64,000 bases of DNA from Polytrichum commune (lineage: Eukaryota > Streptophyta > Polytrichopsida > Polytrichales > Polytrichaceae), in the NCBI GenBank assembly GCA_950295325.1, contig OX485809.1:25606001-25670000 (forward strand), read 5' to 3'. How positions within the stretch are numbered: the stretch's first letter is position 1; each line of letters starts with the position of its first letter. A model generated the notes under the pieces. It was not told the DNA's origin. It saw only the letters and a list, made by a program, of their open reading frames with translations, and searched no databases. The translations under genes and the position numbers were made by a program. Positions 47,881 to 60,100 of this stretch are shown here, one piece after another.

Positions 47881-48669
47881 ATGGTGGTAGTTGCTGGGAT
47901 GCACTCCCTCTCCTCCACCATGCATAACACATGTCTCCCTCCTCGGGGGGGAATTGGGAGGCTAGGCATCTCTCACAAACTCCACACGACTGCTGTGAAA
48001 AATCTCGGAGGTGTAAAAGTCAATGGGAGCTCTAGTAGTTCTGTCAAACGGAAAAAATTGCAAAACAGGGGAGTGAATTGCAGATGGCAAGTTGTTCGGT
48101 GTGAGAGTGGAGGAGGAGGCAGGGGAGTGGAGGAATTGTTGCCAACAAAGGAGGAGATTGTGGCAGCAGCAAGGGAGAAGGGGATAGTGATGGAGCTTAA
48201 AACTACAGGTCTCTTGTTCGGTGTGGCCGCAACGGATGCGGAAGGGACAATCATAGGCAATGCGGATGGGTTCATTAAGCCATGGATAGATGGCAACATT
48301 CTTCACTTGGACAGCATTCGGTTGACCAAGGCAAGTGCCACCCGAAGTGGCAGGTCCATCTTCGGTGCAGGTGTGTACATGGGAGCTTTGATGGTTCGCC
48401 ATGGGATTGATTCCGCATGTGACCGAGGGGAGTTGATGGCTATAAATGATGGAGATGAGTATCATAGGAAATTGGTTAGGTATTACAGCAGGTTGGGGTG
48501 GAAGTCTGTGTATGAGGTGAAGGGCGAGTCATGGCGAGATTACATTCACATGCTTGTGTGGGGTGGGGTGGGCACAAGGATGGATGCTGACCTTCGTGAA
48601 TTGCTAGGGAAGTGGGCCACCACATTGAAAGTAGACTCGAAGAAGACACTTGTGAGCAAATCCTATTAA
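47881..48669 (+). CDS. Plastid-type GNAT-like (acyl-CoA N-acyltransferase fold) protein
   Basis: An intact, intronless 262-codon frame. The frame is open further upstream (TTG at 47836), but ATG at 47881 is the first methionine and gives MVVVAGMHSLSSTMHNTCLP. The first ~70 residues are rich in Ser, Lys and Arg and poor in acids, as in chloroplast transit peptides. The mature part has GLLFGVAATDAEGTIIGNAD, GRSIFGAGVYMGALMVRHG, then LMAINDGDEYHRKLVRYYSR, where a GNAT-type AxND...H.KLVRYY.R.G.K signature is visible, and it ends MLVWGGVGTRMDADLRELLG. I recall plant-specific GNAT-superfamily proteins with this VWGGxGTRMDA ending; their substrate is not known to me. Acetyl- or acyl-CoA-dependent transfer in the plastid is therefore inference. 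A partial copy of the 3' end follows at 48869. Confidence 0.85.
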   Translation: MVVVAGMHSLSSTMHNTCLPPRGGIGRLGISHKLHTTAVKNLGGVKVNGSSSSSVKRKKLQNRGVNCRWQVVRCESGGGGRGVEELLPTKEEIVAAAREKGIVMELKTTGLLFGVAATDAEGTIIGNADGFIKPWIDGNILHLDSIRLTKASATRSGRSIFGAGVYMGALMVRHGIDSACDRGELMAINDGDEYHRKLVRYYSRLGWKSVYEVKGESWRDYIHMLVWGGVGTRMDADLRELLGKWATTLKVDSKKTLVSKSY

Positions 48670-49190
48670 AGTTTTCTTCAGATTGAATCCTTTTAAAATC
48701 CTATTAAAATTTGAGTCGTTTTGAGCTTCTGCATCAGTCCTGTCGAGATCAAGGAGGATATAATTTGAAGTCTGCTTTGTACTAATTCAGCACTTCAATG
48801 TGACTCGGTATTGCCTTCAACCTATCGAGGAAAGTACTTTGTGCATGTTGAATTGGATGCAGTTGAAGGGGTGGAGGTCTGTGTATGAGTCATGGTGAAT
48901 TTCTAGGGAAGTGGGCTACCACATTGACAGTAGACTGGAAGAAGACACTTGTGAGGAAGTCGTGGTGAAATTTTCTTTATGGGGTATCATGCATTTCAGA
49001 TGAACTATTTTGGAAATATTTTACAAATCAGTGATTTCGTTTTGTGCGTCTGCAGCAGTCCTGTCAAGGTCAAGCAGGTTATAATTTGGAGTCTGCTTAT
49101 TATTACAATCCAACACGTCAACGTCACTTGGTGTTGCGTTCAACCTATCGAGGAATCTAGATTGTGCATGTTGAATTGGATGAATTTGAA
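48491..49190. repeat. Partial tandem duplication of the GNAT gene 3' end
   Basis: 48491-48868 (last part of the coding region plus 3' UTR) is repeated, degenerate, at 48869-49190. Shared stretches: GGGGTGGARGTCTGTGTATG, TCTAGGGAAGTGGGC versus GCTAGGGAAGTGGGC, GAAGAAGACACTTGTGAG, TGCATCAGTCCTGTCGAGAT versus TGCAGCAGTCCTGTCAAGGT, CAACCTATCGAGGAA, TGCATGTTGAATTGGATG. The second copy has lost about 75 bp of coding sequence, including the VWGGVGTRMDA codons, and cannot encode a functional end. Confidence 0.85.
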
Positions 49191-50135
49191 GATGGACTGT
49201 GGTCAATGTCAGTAATTTGTGCTCCTGTGTTGTGGTCGGTCTTCCGGTGTTCATGTTCTTCTTTTTAACTTTCTAGGACGTTATGTCATTCTTCCCCAGC
49301 AACGTGACTGAGATCTGGTGGAGCAATAACCAAGAACTCAGAGCTATCTGGCCTAGATGACATTCTTGCAGTATGTTTATTAGCTCTCCTGCTAACCTTG
49401 AACCATCTATTTGGTCAGTGCAACAAGACTTTCATATCAAGTGTTCAGAATTTGCTTGGAAGAGCAATGGAAGGTTATGCAGGTGACATTCGAGCAACTC
49501 TTATGGTCACTACAGATTGATGCTTGCAAGAAATGATTTTCAATTTTTTGGGGGCCAATGCCGCATGCTCATAGAGTCCATATATATATATATATGTATC
49601 ATAAATCTTCACTGGCCACCGATTATTGAGAGACAACCCTCTAAAATCCTGTGTCATTTGATGAGGAAAAATACAGGTCTAGAAGGTTGCCCCTCTTTCG
49701 GTAATTGGTGGGCAATAAAGATTTCAAGAGTGTTTGGGCTTTCTGTCTGGAGAGAGCATGCTTCTTTCTCCAAAAATGTGTAGAAAGCACCATTCTCCTC
49801 GAAATTGGTCTCAAATCATTGTTTCTAAGAGAGATAATTTAGGACTCAATCTGTTAGTGTTTTGAGCATTCAACCGTATGGATATGATACATGCTTTCGT
49901 ATGAGCTATCCAAAAAAATGGTCAAACGCCCATGTGGCAATGTGAAAGAATAACTAGTTCATGTGTGAAGGTATAATGGGTGGGGTAGATGATTGAAAAC
50001 AAATTTTAACCTTACTGACGTCATCAAATGGATGACGGGATGAGACCCAATTGGAATGAAATTTTTTGCATAAGCTTTCTGACTAAATTATGATCCTTTG
50101 AGGCTTGAAATTTTTATGTTTGCACCAAAATGTGA
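49191..50135. other. Intergenic, no gene recognised
   Basis: An (AT)n run lies at about 49582-49596. Frames are short and unrecognised. Confidence 0.4.
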
Positions 50136-50608
50136 TTTTTTAAGAGCCTTTGCAATGTGTAGCACTATGTTTTACATCCAATCTTACATAGTGGTTTTTG
50201 AAGTAACTTCAAAAACCCTAATTACCAATCCCAACGGTAGATATTTGAAACATAAAATAAACTAAAACCTTGCATATTCTCGCAGCTTTTCAAGTACACA
50301 TGAGTGTTGTTTTCTTATTTGACACATTTCCTACTGTATCGTGAGTTTGATCCAAATCGAATGTAATTTGGGGTGTTGGGTGACTTTGAAAAATTTTAGA
50401 AGGTTGAGGTTTAGTCCAAATCCAATGAAATTGAAAGCATTGGATGCAAAATGAAATTCATTAATTATGACTTAAAATTTCACCTCTATCTAAAAAAATT
50501 CAAAGGTCTCATTTGAAACAAAAACCATCAAAAACGGGTCATCCTAGGTCTCTCAGGGATTTTAGGGGTTACGAGAATAATTTTACAATGATTGTTGGAG
50601 ACGCTCTT
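50136..50608. mobile_element. PIF/Harbinger-type MITE (~470 bp)
   Basis: The left end is TTAAGAGCCTTTGCAATG. The right end is TTGTTGGAGACGCTCTTA; read inward, TAAGAGCGTCTCCAACA is the classic plant PIF/Harbinger terminus. TTA/TAA flanks are present. The TIRs match only at the outer GAGC and loosely after that, so the left end is diverged or the boundary is a few bases off. Confidence 0.55.
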
Positions 50609-51040
50609 AGAAGAGACCCTTTTCCTGGGTTAGGGCTATCACAGAAAATCCAGGTTATGATCCATTGCCCGAAAACCTGTTAATTCCATTGTTGGTTTTG
50701 TTATGTCTACTAACTGAAGCACATGCAACCATCATTTCCTTTGTTGGTCATTTTATAAATACTAACTGAAGCACATTGGCAATCACGAAGCAAGTGAACA
50801 TCAATTGCAAGTAAGGTTTCATGTGCACAAAGCATGAGCTTCTGTGACCTCTGATGGACATAGCCTTTTGAATCTATGTCGAGACTCGACAGATAGATTT
50901 GGCAACATGATTCAACATATCCTCTCAGATTTCCTTCCGCAAAATCAGAGTCTCACTTGCATTCCAGATTCAGGAGCCTATTGTGTGTGGTACAGCATGC
51001 AGTTGTTATCACTAATTTCTTGCTCTGGTGATATTTGCAG

Positions 51041-51266
51041 CACTGATCGGGGAGATTTTTGGGCATAATCGGTTGAGATCCTAGTGTTTGCAAGTCCAAC
51101 TGGTTACATAATAACATCCTTCGGTTTTTCTATATTAATCTGAGGTATATTCCATAAATTCCTCTAAAGTGATCGGCAATTCTCCTAAAGTCTTGAACTT
51201 CAACCAGTTATTTCTCAAACTCAACCGGTTCACATATAACTAACTGCCGGTTCTCCCCGATCATAG
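51041..51266 (-). mobile_element. hAT-type MITE with perfect 8-bp TSD
   Basis: 226 bp, starting CACTGATCGGGGAGA and ending TCTCCCCGATCATAG. Both sides carry ATTTGCAG (51033-51040 and 51267-51274). The sub-terminal ACCGGTT words and the central TTCCTCTAAAGTGATCGG are shared with at least eight other copies in the window. Confidence 0.9.
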
Positions 51267-51274
51267 ATTTGCAG

Positions 51275-52616
51275 TCCTTCCTTTTTGCTCAGGCTGTGGA
51301 GACCCTGATAGCCATAGACATTTCTCAATCAAAATGTTGCAGGAGGTTTCTGTCAGCAGGGTTCACAGCTTTGGAGTATAACAGGCACAATTGTTTCATA
51401 GCTTTGGCAATATTGTGGTTCATGAGGTCAGTGGATTACGACAATTTAGCTGCTTGTTGAAAGAATAATTTATCTTATGATCATCATTGCTACTGTATTC
51501 CAAATTCAAATTATCAACCAAGGAATTTTGTGATTCAAGTTGGTATCTCTAGTCTTTAAAAATAGTCCCTCGTTTTCATTCTTTAGCACTTTAGAAGGTT
51601 TCTTCTAATTTGAACTGCTTGACACTCTTCACAACCAAATTCTATAACAATACAGTAGTCTTAAGATTGCAAACTCAAGGTAAGAGCAAGCAATAAGTTT
51701 ATGAAACTCAATAAGGCTAAGGGCTAAAGGCCAATGCAATGACATGCCTTAAGGCATTCAGTATCCACCCAAAGCTTAAAGGTAAGCTTGAGTTAGTATA
51801 AGCTCAAGAGAATGACTCGCCTATGTCTCAAGGTAGGCAAAAACTACGTCATCTCTTTCAATTAATGCTGAATATCGTTCAAAATGTTGTACCCAATAAC
51901 TTATGCATGGAATGTAACTCCAAGGCTTCATCATCAATGTTAAATTGCTATGTTCTATAAAGTGCACCTACTATCTGTTCGTGTTAACTTGTGAAAACAC
52001 GCTCAAATAGCACTACCTAACTCCAATATGTAGTGGAACTTGAATGTAACTCACAACACTATGGCTATCAATAAATTTTCTCAAAATGAAGTCTAAGAAG
52101 TTTTCACTATGCAATCGAACTCGTTTAGATCGAACTCGTTTAGATTAAGGACTAAAGCCCATGGGTCAACCACCAAAATGGTTGTGATGACCTATCTTTA
52201 GGCATGACCCCACAAAAACAAATCACACCAATTGGAGCCAACTTGGTCCATCCTCCTCTCCACAATAAGTCATTTTTCATGAGTCTTCCACATCTGCAAA
52301 AATGCTTTTGTGGATTTTGTTTCACAACACCTACCAAGGTGAATAAAAATTTGCCCTTAACAAGTTTACTCTTAATTCATTTCAATTGGGTCTCACTAGA
52401 CTAAATCAGGATCTTTGAACCCCAATCACAAATCAATTTAGTTTTAAATGAAAATCAATGAAGTTAACAATGCTTTCCTATGGCTTCACCCTCCCCTTGG
52501 TAGGTGTCATGAAACTTCACCCTTTTTTGTTTTACTAAACCCCCACCCTTGACAATGGGTGACTTAGTGGATTTGTTGGGGTAAAAGCGAGCCCCTTATT
52601 CCTACCTACTCCATAC
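51275..52616. other. Intergenic, no gene recognised
   Basis: CGAACTCGTTTAGAT is repeated in tandem at about 52117-52145. No coding region is supported. Confidence 0.4.
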
Positions 52617-52840
52617 CTACACTAAATATCATATTTAGTGTCAATGACTATTTGAAGTTACATAATGCTATATCTTTTTATTATATTTTTTTTTTAACGA
52701 GGTAAAGATCTTAATGTTCTAAAATGTCCAAACAACGTATTTGACCTTTGTTGGTAAAAAAGAAGAAGATATACATTAAATAGCTATACCATTGCATAAT
52801 TCCAAATAGTAAGTGACACTAAGTACAATAGTCGATGTAG
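52617..52840. mobile_element. CACTAAATA-family MITE
   Basis: Starts CTACACTAAATATCATATTT; its right half is TCCAAATAGTAAGTGACACT, ending GTCGATGTAG. Interior in opposite orientation to the 55405 copy (AATGTCCAAACAACGTATTT). Confidence 0.75.
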
Positions 52841-53689
52841 TATCATCTCGTTCATGGTTTAAAGTATTCCTCTCAACATGTATCTCTCTTATTGATTTTT
52901 TGAGATTTTTGGTCCTTTCTTGGGCCCATTGCTTTCAAAATATGTTTCTCCTTTGCAAAGATTTCGAGTATGAAAGAACATGCTTGTGTGGGGAACTTTG
53001 TGAAGGATTGGAAACGACAAACAATAATTGGAATGGGGTGCGGCTCATCCGTTTTTGGTGACATGGGTTATAGTGTTTCATGCGCTTATCGAGTCCTTAT
53101 CGACTTGCCATAAGCGTCCCCACCTCTTGTCCTCGAAGGTGGGCCCTCTACCATATCCAATTTAGGATGTCAAGCTGCATTTGTCGCACTATTATTGACG
53201 CACCCACCTTGGACGTGCTTCATGTGTATTTATAGGCAAATGGCAAGCTGCCATGTGTTCAAGGTAGGCTTCTTAGACATCAATCGTTAGGATTGGCTTG
53301 CTTTATTGACGCCTTCCTTAAAACCCCAAAGTGGGAGACCCAAAACTAAGCCAAACCCGAGAGAGGCGACTTCATCAAAGCTTCATGGAGTTTGTTGTAC
53401 CTTCTTTTAATTGGATCTTCAATCATTGTTGCGCATCCATCCTTGAGAATTTCATGACGAACTCTAAGTAGCTCGTTGGGAAGCTCTTGAGAAGTTGACT
53501 CAAGATGGGCTCGGATTTATTAGTTATCATGAGAGTAATATCTGGATAAAGAAAAAAATGAGTGTTTCATAACATTGGGAGGTTGTCGTGTCGAAATGGC
53601 TAGATGGGATTTGTTGGGTGATTGCTTGTTGAGAAGAAGTCTATGGGCGATGAAAGCAGCTTCTGGCTTCTGGTGAGGCCACATCGCCT
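52841..53689. other. Intergenic, no gene recognised
   Basis: GC-richer at 53060-53380, with no recognised coding. Confidence 0.35.
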
Positions 53690-53945
53690 GTGCTTTCTCG
53701 ACCGTCGGATCTGACCGATATAACCCTCCTCCCCTAATCTCCTCCGTCCACTGCCTGTGCAGACAAACAGACAGAGAAGACAGACAGACACTCACTCTCT
53801 TCACCTTACCGATTCCGATTTCTTTGCCGATTCTCTTCGCCAGAGTTCATCCGATTACGCATTGTCTGTTCGGATTGTTTGTAGGTTCTCCTCTTCTCTT
53901 CCAGTAGAGAAGGAGATTAAGAAGATTGCTTGGTGGGAGTGAGGA
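53690..53945 (+). promoter_or_regulatory. Promoter/5' leader-like stretch without a gene body
   Basis: CGACCGTCGGATCTGACCGA and TATAACCC are followed by a CT-rich leader (CACTCACTCTCTTCACC, TTCTCCTCTTCTCTTCC). This resembles a plant core promoter with a pyrimidine-rich 5' UTR. The downstream plus-strand frame (53757-53942) ends without a recognisable product. It may be an orphan promoter left by a deleted gene or retrotransposon. Confidence 0.3.
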
Positions 53946-55404
53946 GTGCTTGGGGATGTATATTTCGTGTTTGGAAAACTTTGGAGTAAGCAACAAAATA
54001 GAGTCTTCATTGGCTTCATCCGAGCAAGATTTCGGAATGATGTGATACATTATTGCGAAGAATTTGAACTTCAAAAACTTATGGTGTTCAAAAGACAAGG
54101 AGGAGTTGGGTGAGTGATATGGAGCTCCCAGGGATCACAAGCTATATACTTTTGTAAACCACGTGCAACTCAAGATGGGTTATTTATTTGAGTTTCTTGA
54201 ATAATTGGCACCCTATTAATAGATTAAATGATACTTTCAGGTGTTTTTCAAGACTCTATAGATGAATATAATTTACACCATGAATATTTTGTAGACACTA
54301 CAACAATACTTTATGATTGCTCAAAGGGCGATATGAAAGTGACCAAATTTGACTAGTCATATTCTCAAATTTGAATTTTATCTTGCAATATGCAGTTTTA
54401 TAGATCTTTAAGTGTATAGTGTTTGTAAATTGTATCATTTATCAAAATATTGAAATTTTGACTTGAATTAATATTAGTCCACAACAAAACAACAAGAATA
54501 CATTAACAGTGCATGCAAATAATATTGAATGGTACTTAGTTGCAACAATATCTTGAAACTCTTAGTGACCACCCCAAGCTTGCCAACATCTAAAGTCAAT
54601 AATTCATCAGTCCAACTTCTCAAAAGATTGCCTATATTTTTCACCTACGCTAATTTAGATTTTTTAATATTTTTATGGATCATTTCATCCAAGCTATAGA
54701 AATGTTTTGTATTTTTTTTTTCTCTTGAATTAAAAGTATCCTTTACCTTTTCTCATGTGGTTTAATTAAATTTTGACAATGACCTCTAGGTGTATGGAGC
54801 TCATTGGATAAGCCTCTACGAGCTAAGTTTGGAGTTGACTCACTAAGTCCAAATGGTTGAACACATTATGATGGGAAAAACTTCATGGATAGATCTCAAA
54901 GAATCTTTATTAGATGGAATCCTCACACGCTTCATTTGACTTACAAATCACACTGAAAAGTCCTAATAGTGTGGGTGGAAATAAATGTATAGTCATGTTA
55001 TGGAAGGATTGTCACTTTTTCATATAAATATGTATATGTATATGTATATATCATATATCCTTGTATTTGCTACACATATGACATATGATTATTTTGCTAC
55101 ACACCATCTTATACAATAAGCATATGGCTTGCCAAAGTGACACCTAAACAAGCAACACCAAAAAAGCTACTTGTGACAATATATTGACTCACCCACCTAT
55201 CTACTTACACACCTATGCTCAATCAATCTATCACTTATGTACATGAGTCACATGCACGAGCTAAAAACAATTGTTTGAAGTGTTGTGAAGGTAAGACACG
55301 AGCCACATTAGAAACGTGTTGAAACCAACTACACGTCAAAGCCTTTAAATCATGCCAATGCATAATACATGTGCTTGCCATATGTCAATATGACACATGC
55401 CAAA
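53946..55404. other. Intergenic, no gene recognised
   Basis: AT-rich; (GTATAT)n near 55028-55048. Nothing coding. Confidence 0.4.
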
Positions 55405-55629
55405 CTACACTAAATATTATATGTAGTGTCACTTACTATTTAGAATTATGCTACAATGCTACAACAATTTATTGTACATCTCATTTTTTGCCAACAAAGG
55501 TCGAATTGGTTGTTTGGATATTATGAACCATTAACATCTTTACTTGGTGAGAACTTACATTAATACTAAAAGATAAAGGGATGTGTCACTCCGAATAGTA
55601 AGTGACACTAAATATCATATTCAGTGTAG
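55405..55629. mobile_element. CACTAAATA-family MITE
   Basis: Starts CTACACTAAATATTATATGT and ends ATATCATATTCAGTGTAG. Family interior: CCAACAAAGGTCGAATTGGT, TGTTTGGATATTATGAACC. TA lies just outside CACTA...AGTG at both ends. Confidence 0.8.
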
Positions 55630-58077
55630 TTTTGAATTAGTGTGAGTGTACCACATATGTGCCTTCAAAGGCCCCTTAACCAGTTCGCTTTCAAGAGCAT
55701 GCTCATGTAACTTAGCTTCTAGTAACTCTTCTATCAATTGTGTGAAATACACACTACTTATTTATGTAGGAATTCTTTGCTCACAATAATAACCATTTCA
55801 CATTGTAATTATGACCATACGTGGATATATGCACAAGGTCAGTTTTTGAATCATCAAGTAGATGCACTAGAAAGCTTATTACAGCTTCTTAAGTTATGTA
55901 AGTGTTACTCTAGTGATTGAATCGAGATGTTGCCAGCAAATAATAATAATAATAATAATAAATGCGCAATATCTGTCATTTGTTGCATTGTGGGTTGAAT
56001 TATTGTATTATTGCTCAGAGTATTTGGCACAATATTGACACATAGATATTACAATGTCTGTATCAGCCCTATAGTGCATTTTTTGAAAATTGTTTAAAGA
56101 AATGCATGCATAACATCCGGTAAAAGGCACACCTTCCCAAAGAACAATGGACCTTTCTTCATCAAGATGAAGTTGAATTACGCACCAAGTGGTGTGGGAC
56201 TCCTTACTTGACTATGGTAGATTGGAGCAGCAACGGGCCCTCCGTGACTTGGAAGAAGCTCCGGATGTTGCCTATAACAATGTTCTTAACGAATTTGACT
56301 CGGTATGGTGTGTCAAAGGTCTTATTGTCACTTGTAGCAGTTTGTCGGTTACTCGGAAGGTTACACCCCGGATGGGCATTATTTCTTGATTCCCCACGTT
56401 TTTGCGTTGGTTCTCCCGAGGTGGTTTATATTTGGTTCCCTTGCAATTGAATTTGGTTTCAATTTGTGCCTTAAAAAAGAAAAGAAAAGAAAAAGTTGAA
56501 TATTGGATGCACAACTCATTCTTGCCATTGTAGGCCCTATTCACGCCTATCTTCAAAAGGGTCAGCCAACTCCCCGCTATCTTAACGATGTTATGTGAGA
56601 GATTCTACTTCAAAGATCTAGGGAAAGAGCAGCACAACTCTCTAGTAGTTGTTATGTGTTATACCATGCCCAAACCAAAGCCAGTCGTTGGCCCTAGGCA
56701 AGAGGCGGAATCCCTCTTGGTCGAGAAAGTGCATCTCTTTCCGAAATTTACTGCTACCTACCAGTAAGGATTGCCACAACGACCTCAATGGATGCAACAT
56801 ACTGCACTTTTGTTTAGTGCATACAAGACAACAAAAGCACTCCTAGCAAGATGGAAACCCTCCCAGCGGCGTGGGATAGTCGTCGGTCCTAGTGTGGGCA
56901 TGAGAATTAGACCTCTAGAAAGCGCTCCAAGCACAGTTTCCTCACTTGTGTCGGTGTAGGTCTGCGACCTTATCCCCACGCGACCGATATTATCTTCGAG
57001 GCGAATGCAGCCCTCCTTGTGTCAGTCTAGCTAGCTAGCTAGCTACTTGAGCTTCTTGGTGCAGGTTTTAGATGTGTTCTGGAGCGCCCCCTCCCTTGTA
57101 CTTCAACAGCTTTCTTCTTCCCACTGCCTCATCCCCAGGACGCCTCACGTCCTTGTCCTCGAACTCTGCAACCGATCTTCCAAGCGATTCATTCAATTGG
57201 AACCACGACATCAAGTAGGATAAGCCACGATAATCTCGTTCTTGAAGAGCAGGATCACAGCAACCATCAAATCCATCAAATTGTAAGCAAAGGTTGGTGG
57301 GATTATATATGTTCGCTTTTGATTGTACATGCATCATATCAAGTACTTAATTTACAGGGCAAAAGCAGTTTGCAGTAACTCAATGAAGTTCCATAAGTTT
57401 GTGTGTTGTTGTTGTTGTTGTTGCCCCAATTAGCCGAGCGTGTTGACTCAGCATGCTCTGGAGGAAAACAAATTCAAAAGAATTGTCCGTGTGAAATTTC
57501 CCTAAATGCAACCTCTAACTTTCATGAGACCGATTGTGGTCTCTCCTCCTCTATTTTCTAGCCACTTGTTCATCACAGATGAGGTTCGTAGTCTTTTGGA
57601 TTGTGAACATCATTAATGTAAGTTTTTTGTGGTGTAGTCCATGGTGTATTTGTGAACGTGGCATTGAATATCGTGAAAGGAACAAAATGTCAAACTACCA
57701 GCACTGAAACAATTGTGTAACCAAATTCGACTCCAACAAGTGACTTCATCTTCCGAGGATTCCCTTCAAGTTTTTCATGTGTGGTGGAGGAAACGTAGTT
57801 GAAAGTACCCAAAGAGCATGGAGATCCCTTGGGGAAGAGGTAGTTTTCTTTGGAAGCAGTTTCCTAGTAAGCAGATTGTGGGTTTCCAGCCTCACATGTT
57901 GTTATGGGATAACATCGTCAGTGAATTGTGCAATTAGGTTGCCTTTGCAAATAGGTTGCCTCATTACCCATGCAAATCATCTTGGGTAAAAATCAACTTT
58001 GTTTATTCATTTATATAGCAGCCACAATAACAAATTTAGGAAAATATATACTATGAATACCCATATAGAGTAGCATA
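55630..58077. other. Intergenic; microsatellites and unrecognised frames
   Basis: (AAT)6 at about 55941-55960, (CTAG)n at about 57028-57044, (GTT)n at about 57406-57422. The minus frame at 57337-57068 (MSWFQLNESLGRSVAEFEDK within it) and the plus frames at 56189-56450 look protein-like in composition but match no family I can name; decayed retrotransposon coding is possible. About 57919-58035 resembles the MITE at 60101. Confidence 0.35.
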
Positions 58078-58291
58078 CTACACTAAATATGATGTTTAGT
58101 GTCACTTACTATTTGGAATTACGCAATGCTATGTCTATTTATTGTATATCTCATATTTTACCAACAAATGTTAGATTGGTTGTTTGGACATTATAGAACA
58201 TTACCAACTCTACTAGGTAAAAAATTACATAAAAAAAGAAGAAAAAGATAGAGCATTGTGTAAGTGACACTCAATATCATATTGAATGTAC
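58078..58291. mobile_element. CACTAAATA-family MITE
   Basis: Starts CTACACTAAATATGATGTTT, right end CACTCAATATCATATTGAAT then GTAC. Interior CCAACAAATGTTAGATTGGT, TACTAGGTAAAAAATTACAT. Confidence 0.8.
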
Positions 58292-60100
58292 TTTCATTTT
58301 GAATGATAGCATCGAGCCATTATGAGATTTTGGTAAAGCATAATATATCTGTAACTTCTCTGGAGCATTAATTCAAACTACAATATATGACTAGTGTGGT
58401 CGTACAATATTCACTTGTTTTCTTTCAATAAATGTCTATAAAATCATTGAATGTGGATTCAAACCTTATTACTATTATTATAAAACACAATAGAAAGAGG
58501 ATCAATGGTAAGACCACACAATCTTTCTACAAGTGTTTATTCTTTTTCCCCATTCAAGCTATGAAGTACATAATCCACATTGCAACATTCTAGAAACATG
58601 ATCATGAAAACCCTATCATCATATGAGTTTTATAGGAGTTCTATAGCAGCATATGTGTTGCGCAACTACATTTTCATAACAACATATTTAGGAATTACAC
58701 AAGTGCACTACATTTGTAAACTTTTTAGTTATGCAAGACTTGTGCTCTTGGCCTCACACACAAGGTGAACTCAACGTTTGCGATTTAACCCATGACACAC
58801 TCAGTATCTACTTCTATATTTTAAAGTGAAAATCAACCCCCACATACCATCCCCTCAAGATAGGGCATTCTAAAACCAACGCCCTTAAAACCTTGCACAA
58901 TAAATGCATATTGATGCGGAAATATGCCCACCACATCATCTACTAGTCAAACTTCAAACCCGATAGCTTTTGCATACAGAATTCAAATCAAACATACTTC
59001 GATATGTTGGAATCCCCCTTTCAAATCACTTAAAAAAACATCTAGAACTTTATCAAATTTATACTACTTTACACATCCAACTCCTACAATGACGGTTTTC
59101 GCACCATCTACCTTACCCCACCCTTGCTTGCGCCAAACCATTGACCATGAATACTTTGACAACAAGTTTGACATGTTTCATTGGCTCCTAGTGCCATACG
59201 GTTCGGTTGATTTTGACTTGGTCGAAAGACACATGCCCCATGCACAGACATGAAGCCTCGGGCACTTTCCAGGCTTTTGCGCCCCTTCCATCTCATTTCA
59301 TTTCCATTATGTTGAAGTGGTCCCCATCGATTTATAAAGCAGTTGGTTACATCAGATTCAGTTTTCCCCAAGTCCCGCACACGGATTTTGTGACAAGCAT
59401 AAGATACACTTGATCCAAGTGCAGCGGCGATCGATAGCTAAATACGTGCTTGAGTACAAGAACTCCAGATCGGAACGCCGGGAGAGATACTCTTGTTGGA
59501 TCAACATTTTGTGGGGAAATTGGAAATATCTGCACTGCAAAATTTAACGAAATATGCCTCATGTTCAAGCACAGCTCCCATTCTCACTGCAAGAAAATTC
59601 AAGAACAACTCGGAGTTCGAAAGAAAGCTCGGAGAAGTTGGTGGTGGTGGTGTCCGCATCCTCAGGTTCTTTGAAACGTTCGTCGACCGTTTGCGTTGGA
59701 GGAAGGGCCTCCCAGACTTGGTTGTGGAGGAGGAGGCGGAATCGTTGGAGAACCTCATTCGGCTGCTCCAAAAATGCTGCTCCCCAGCCCCACAAAAGCA
59801 CGATTTTCCCAGTGTGTGTGCAGATTAAACCCTAACAACGTTCATGGAACACTCTGCTGCATGCTTCCCAACTCGGCAGCGCTCGACGTGTGTTCCATCC
59901 ACCCACCTTCATCCTTCTTGATAAGTTGTCAACATCTGCAACAGCGAAAAGGCCCTCATACTTAAACAATCAAATCTGTTTAAGATTGACTGTCGCGGTG
60001 AATCTTGGTAGACAAGTGAAATTGCACTATAACAAGTCCCAGATCGCTACTACATTGATAAAGAAATGTTATGTCCTCGTCGGATTATATATATGATGAT
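58292..60100. other. Intergenic; possible short coding segment at 59493-59828
   Basis: The part from 59100 to 59970 is GC-richer, with open frames on both strands. The plus frame at 59493-59828 contains FERKLGEVGGGGVRILRFFE and EEEAESLENLIRLLQKCC, plausible helices without a family I can name. It has no clear splice sites and no neighbour to support it. Confidence 0.3.

Noticed and set aside
28143-58291. CACTA (EnSpm) assignment for the CACTAAATA family
   Set aside because: Ends fit CACTA...TAGTG, but no 3-bp target duplications were seen and TA or CTA/TAG occurs at the ends instead.
59493-59828. Resistance-protein-like coding exon
   Set aside because: Helical composition only; no family motif, intron borders or neighbouring exons.
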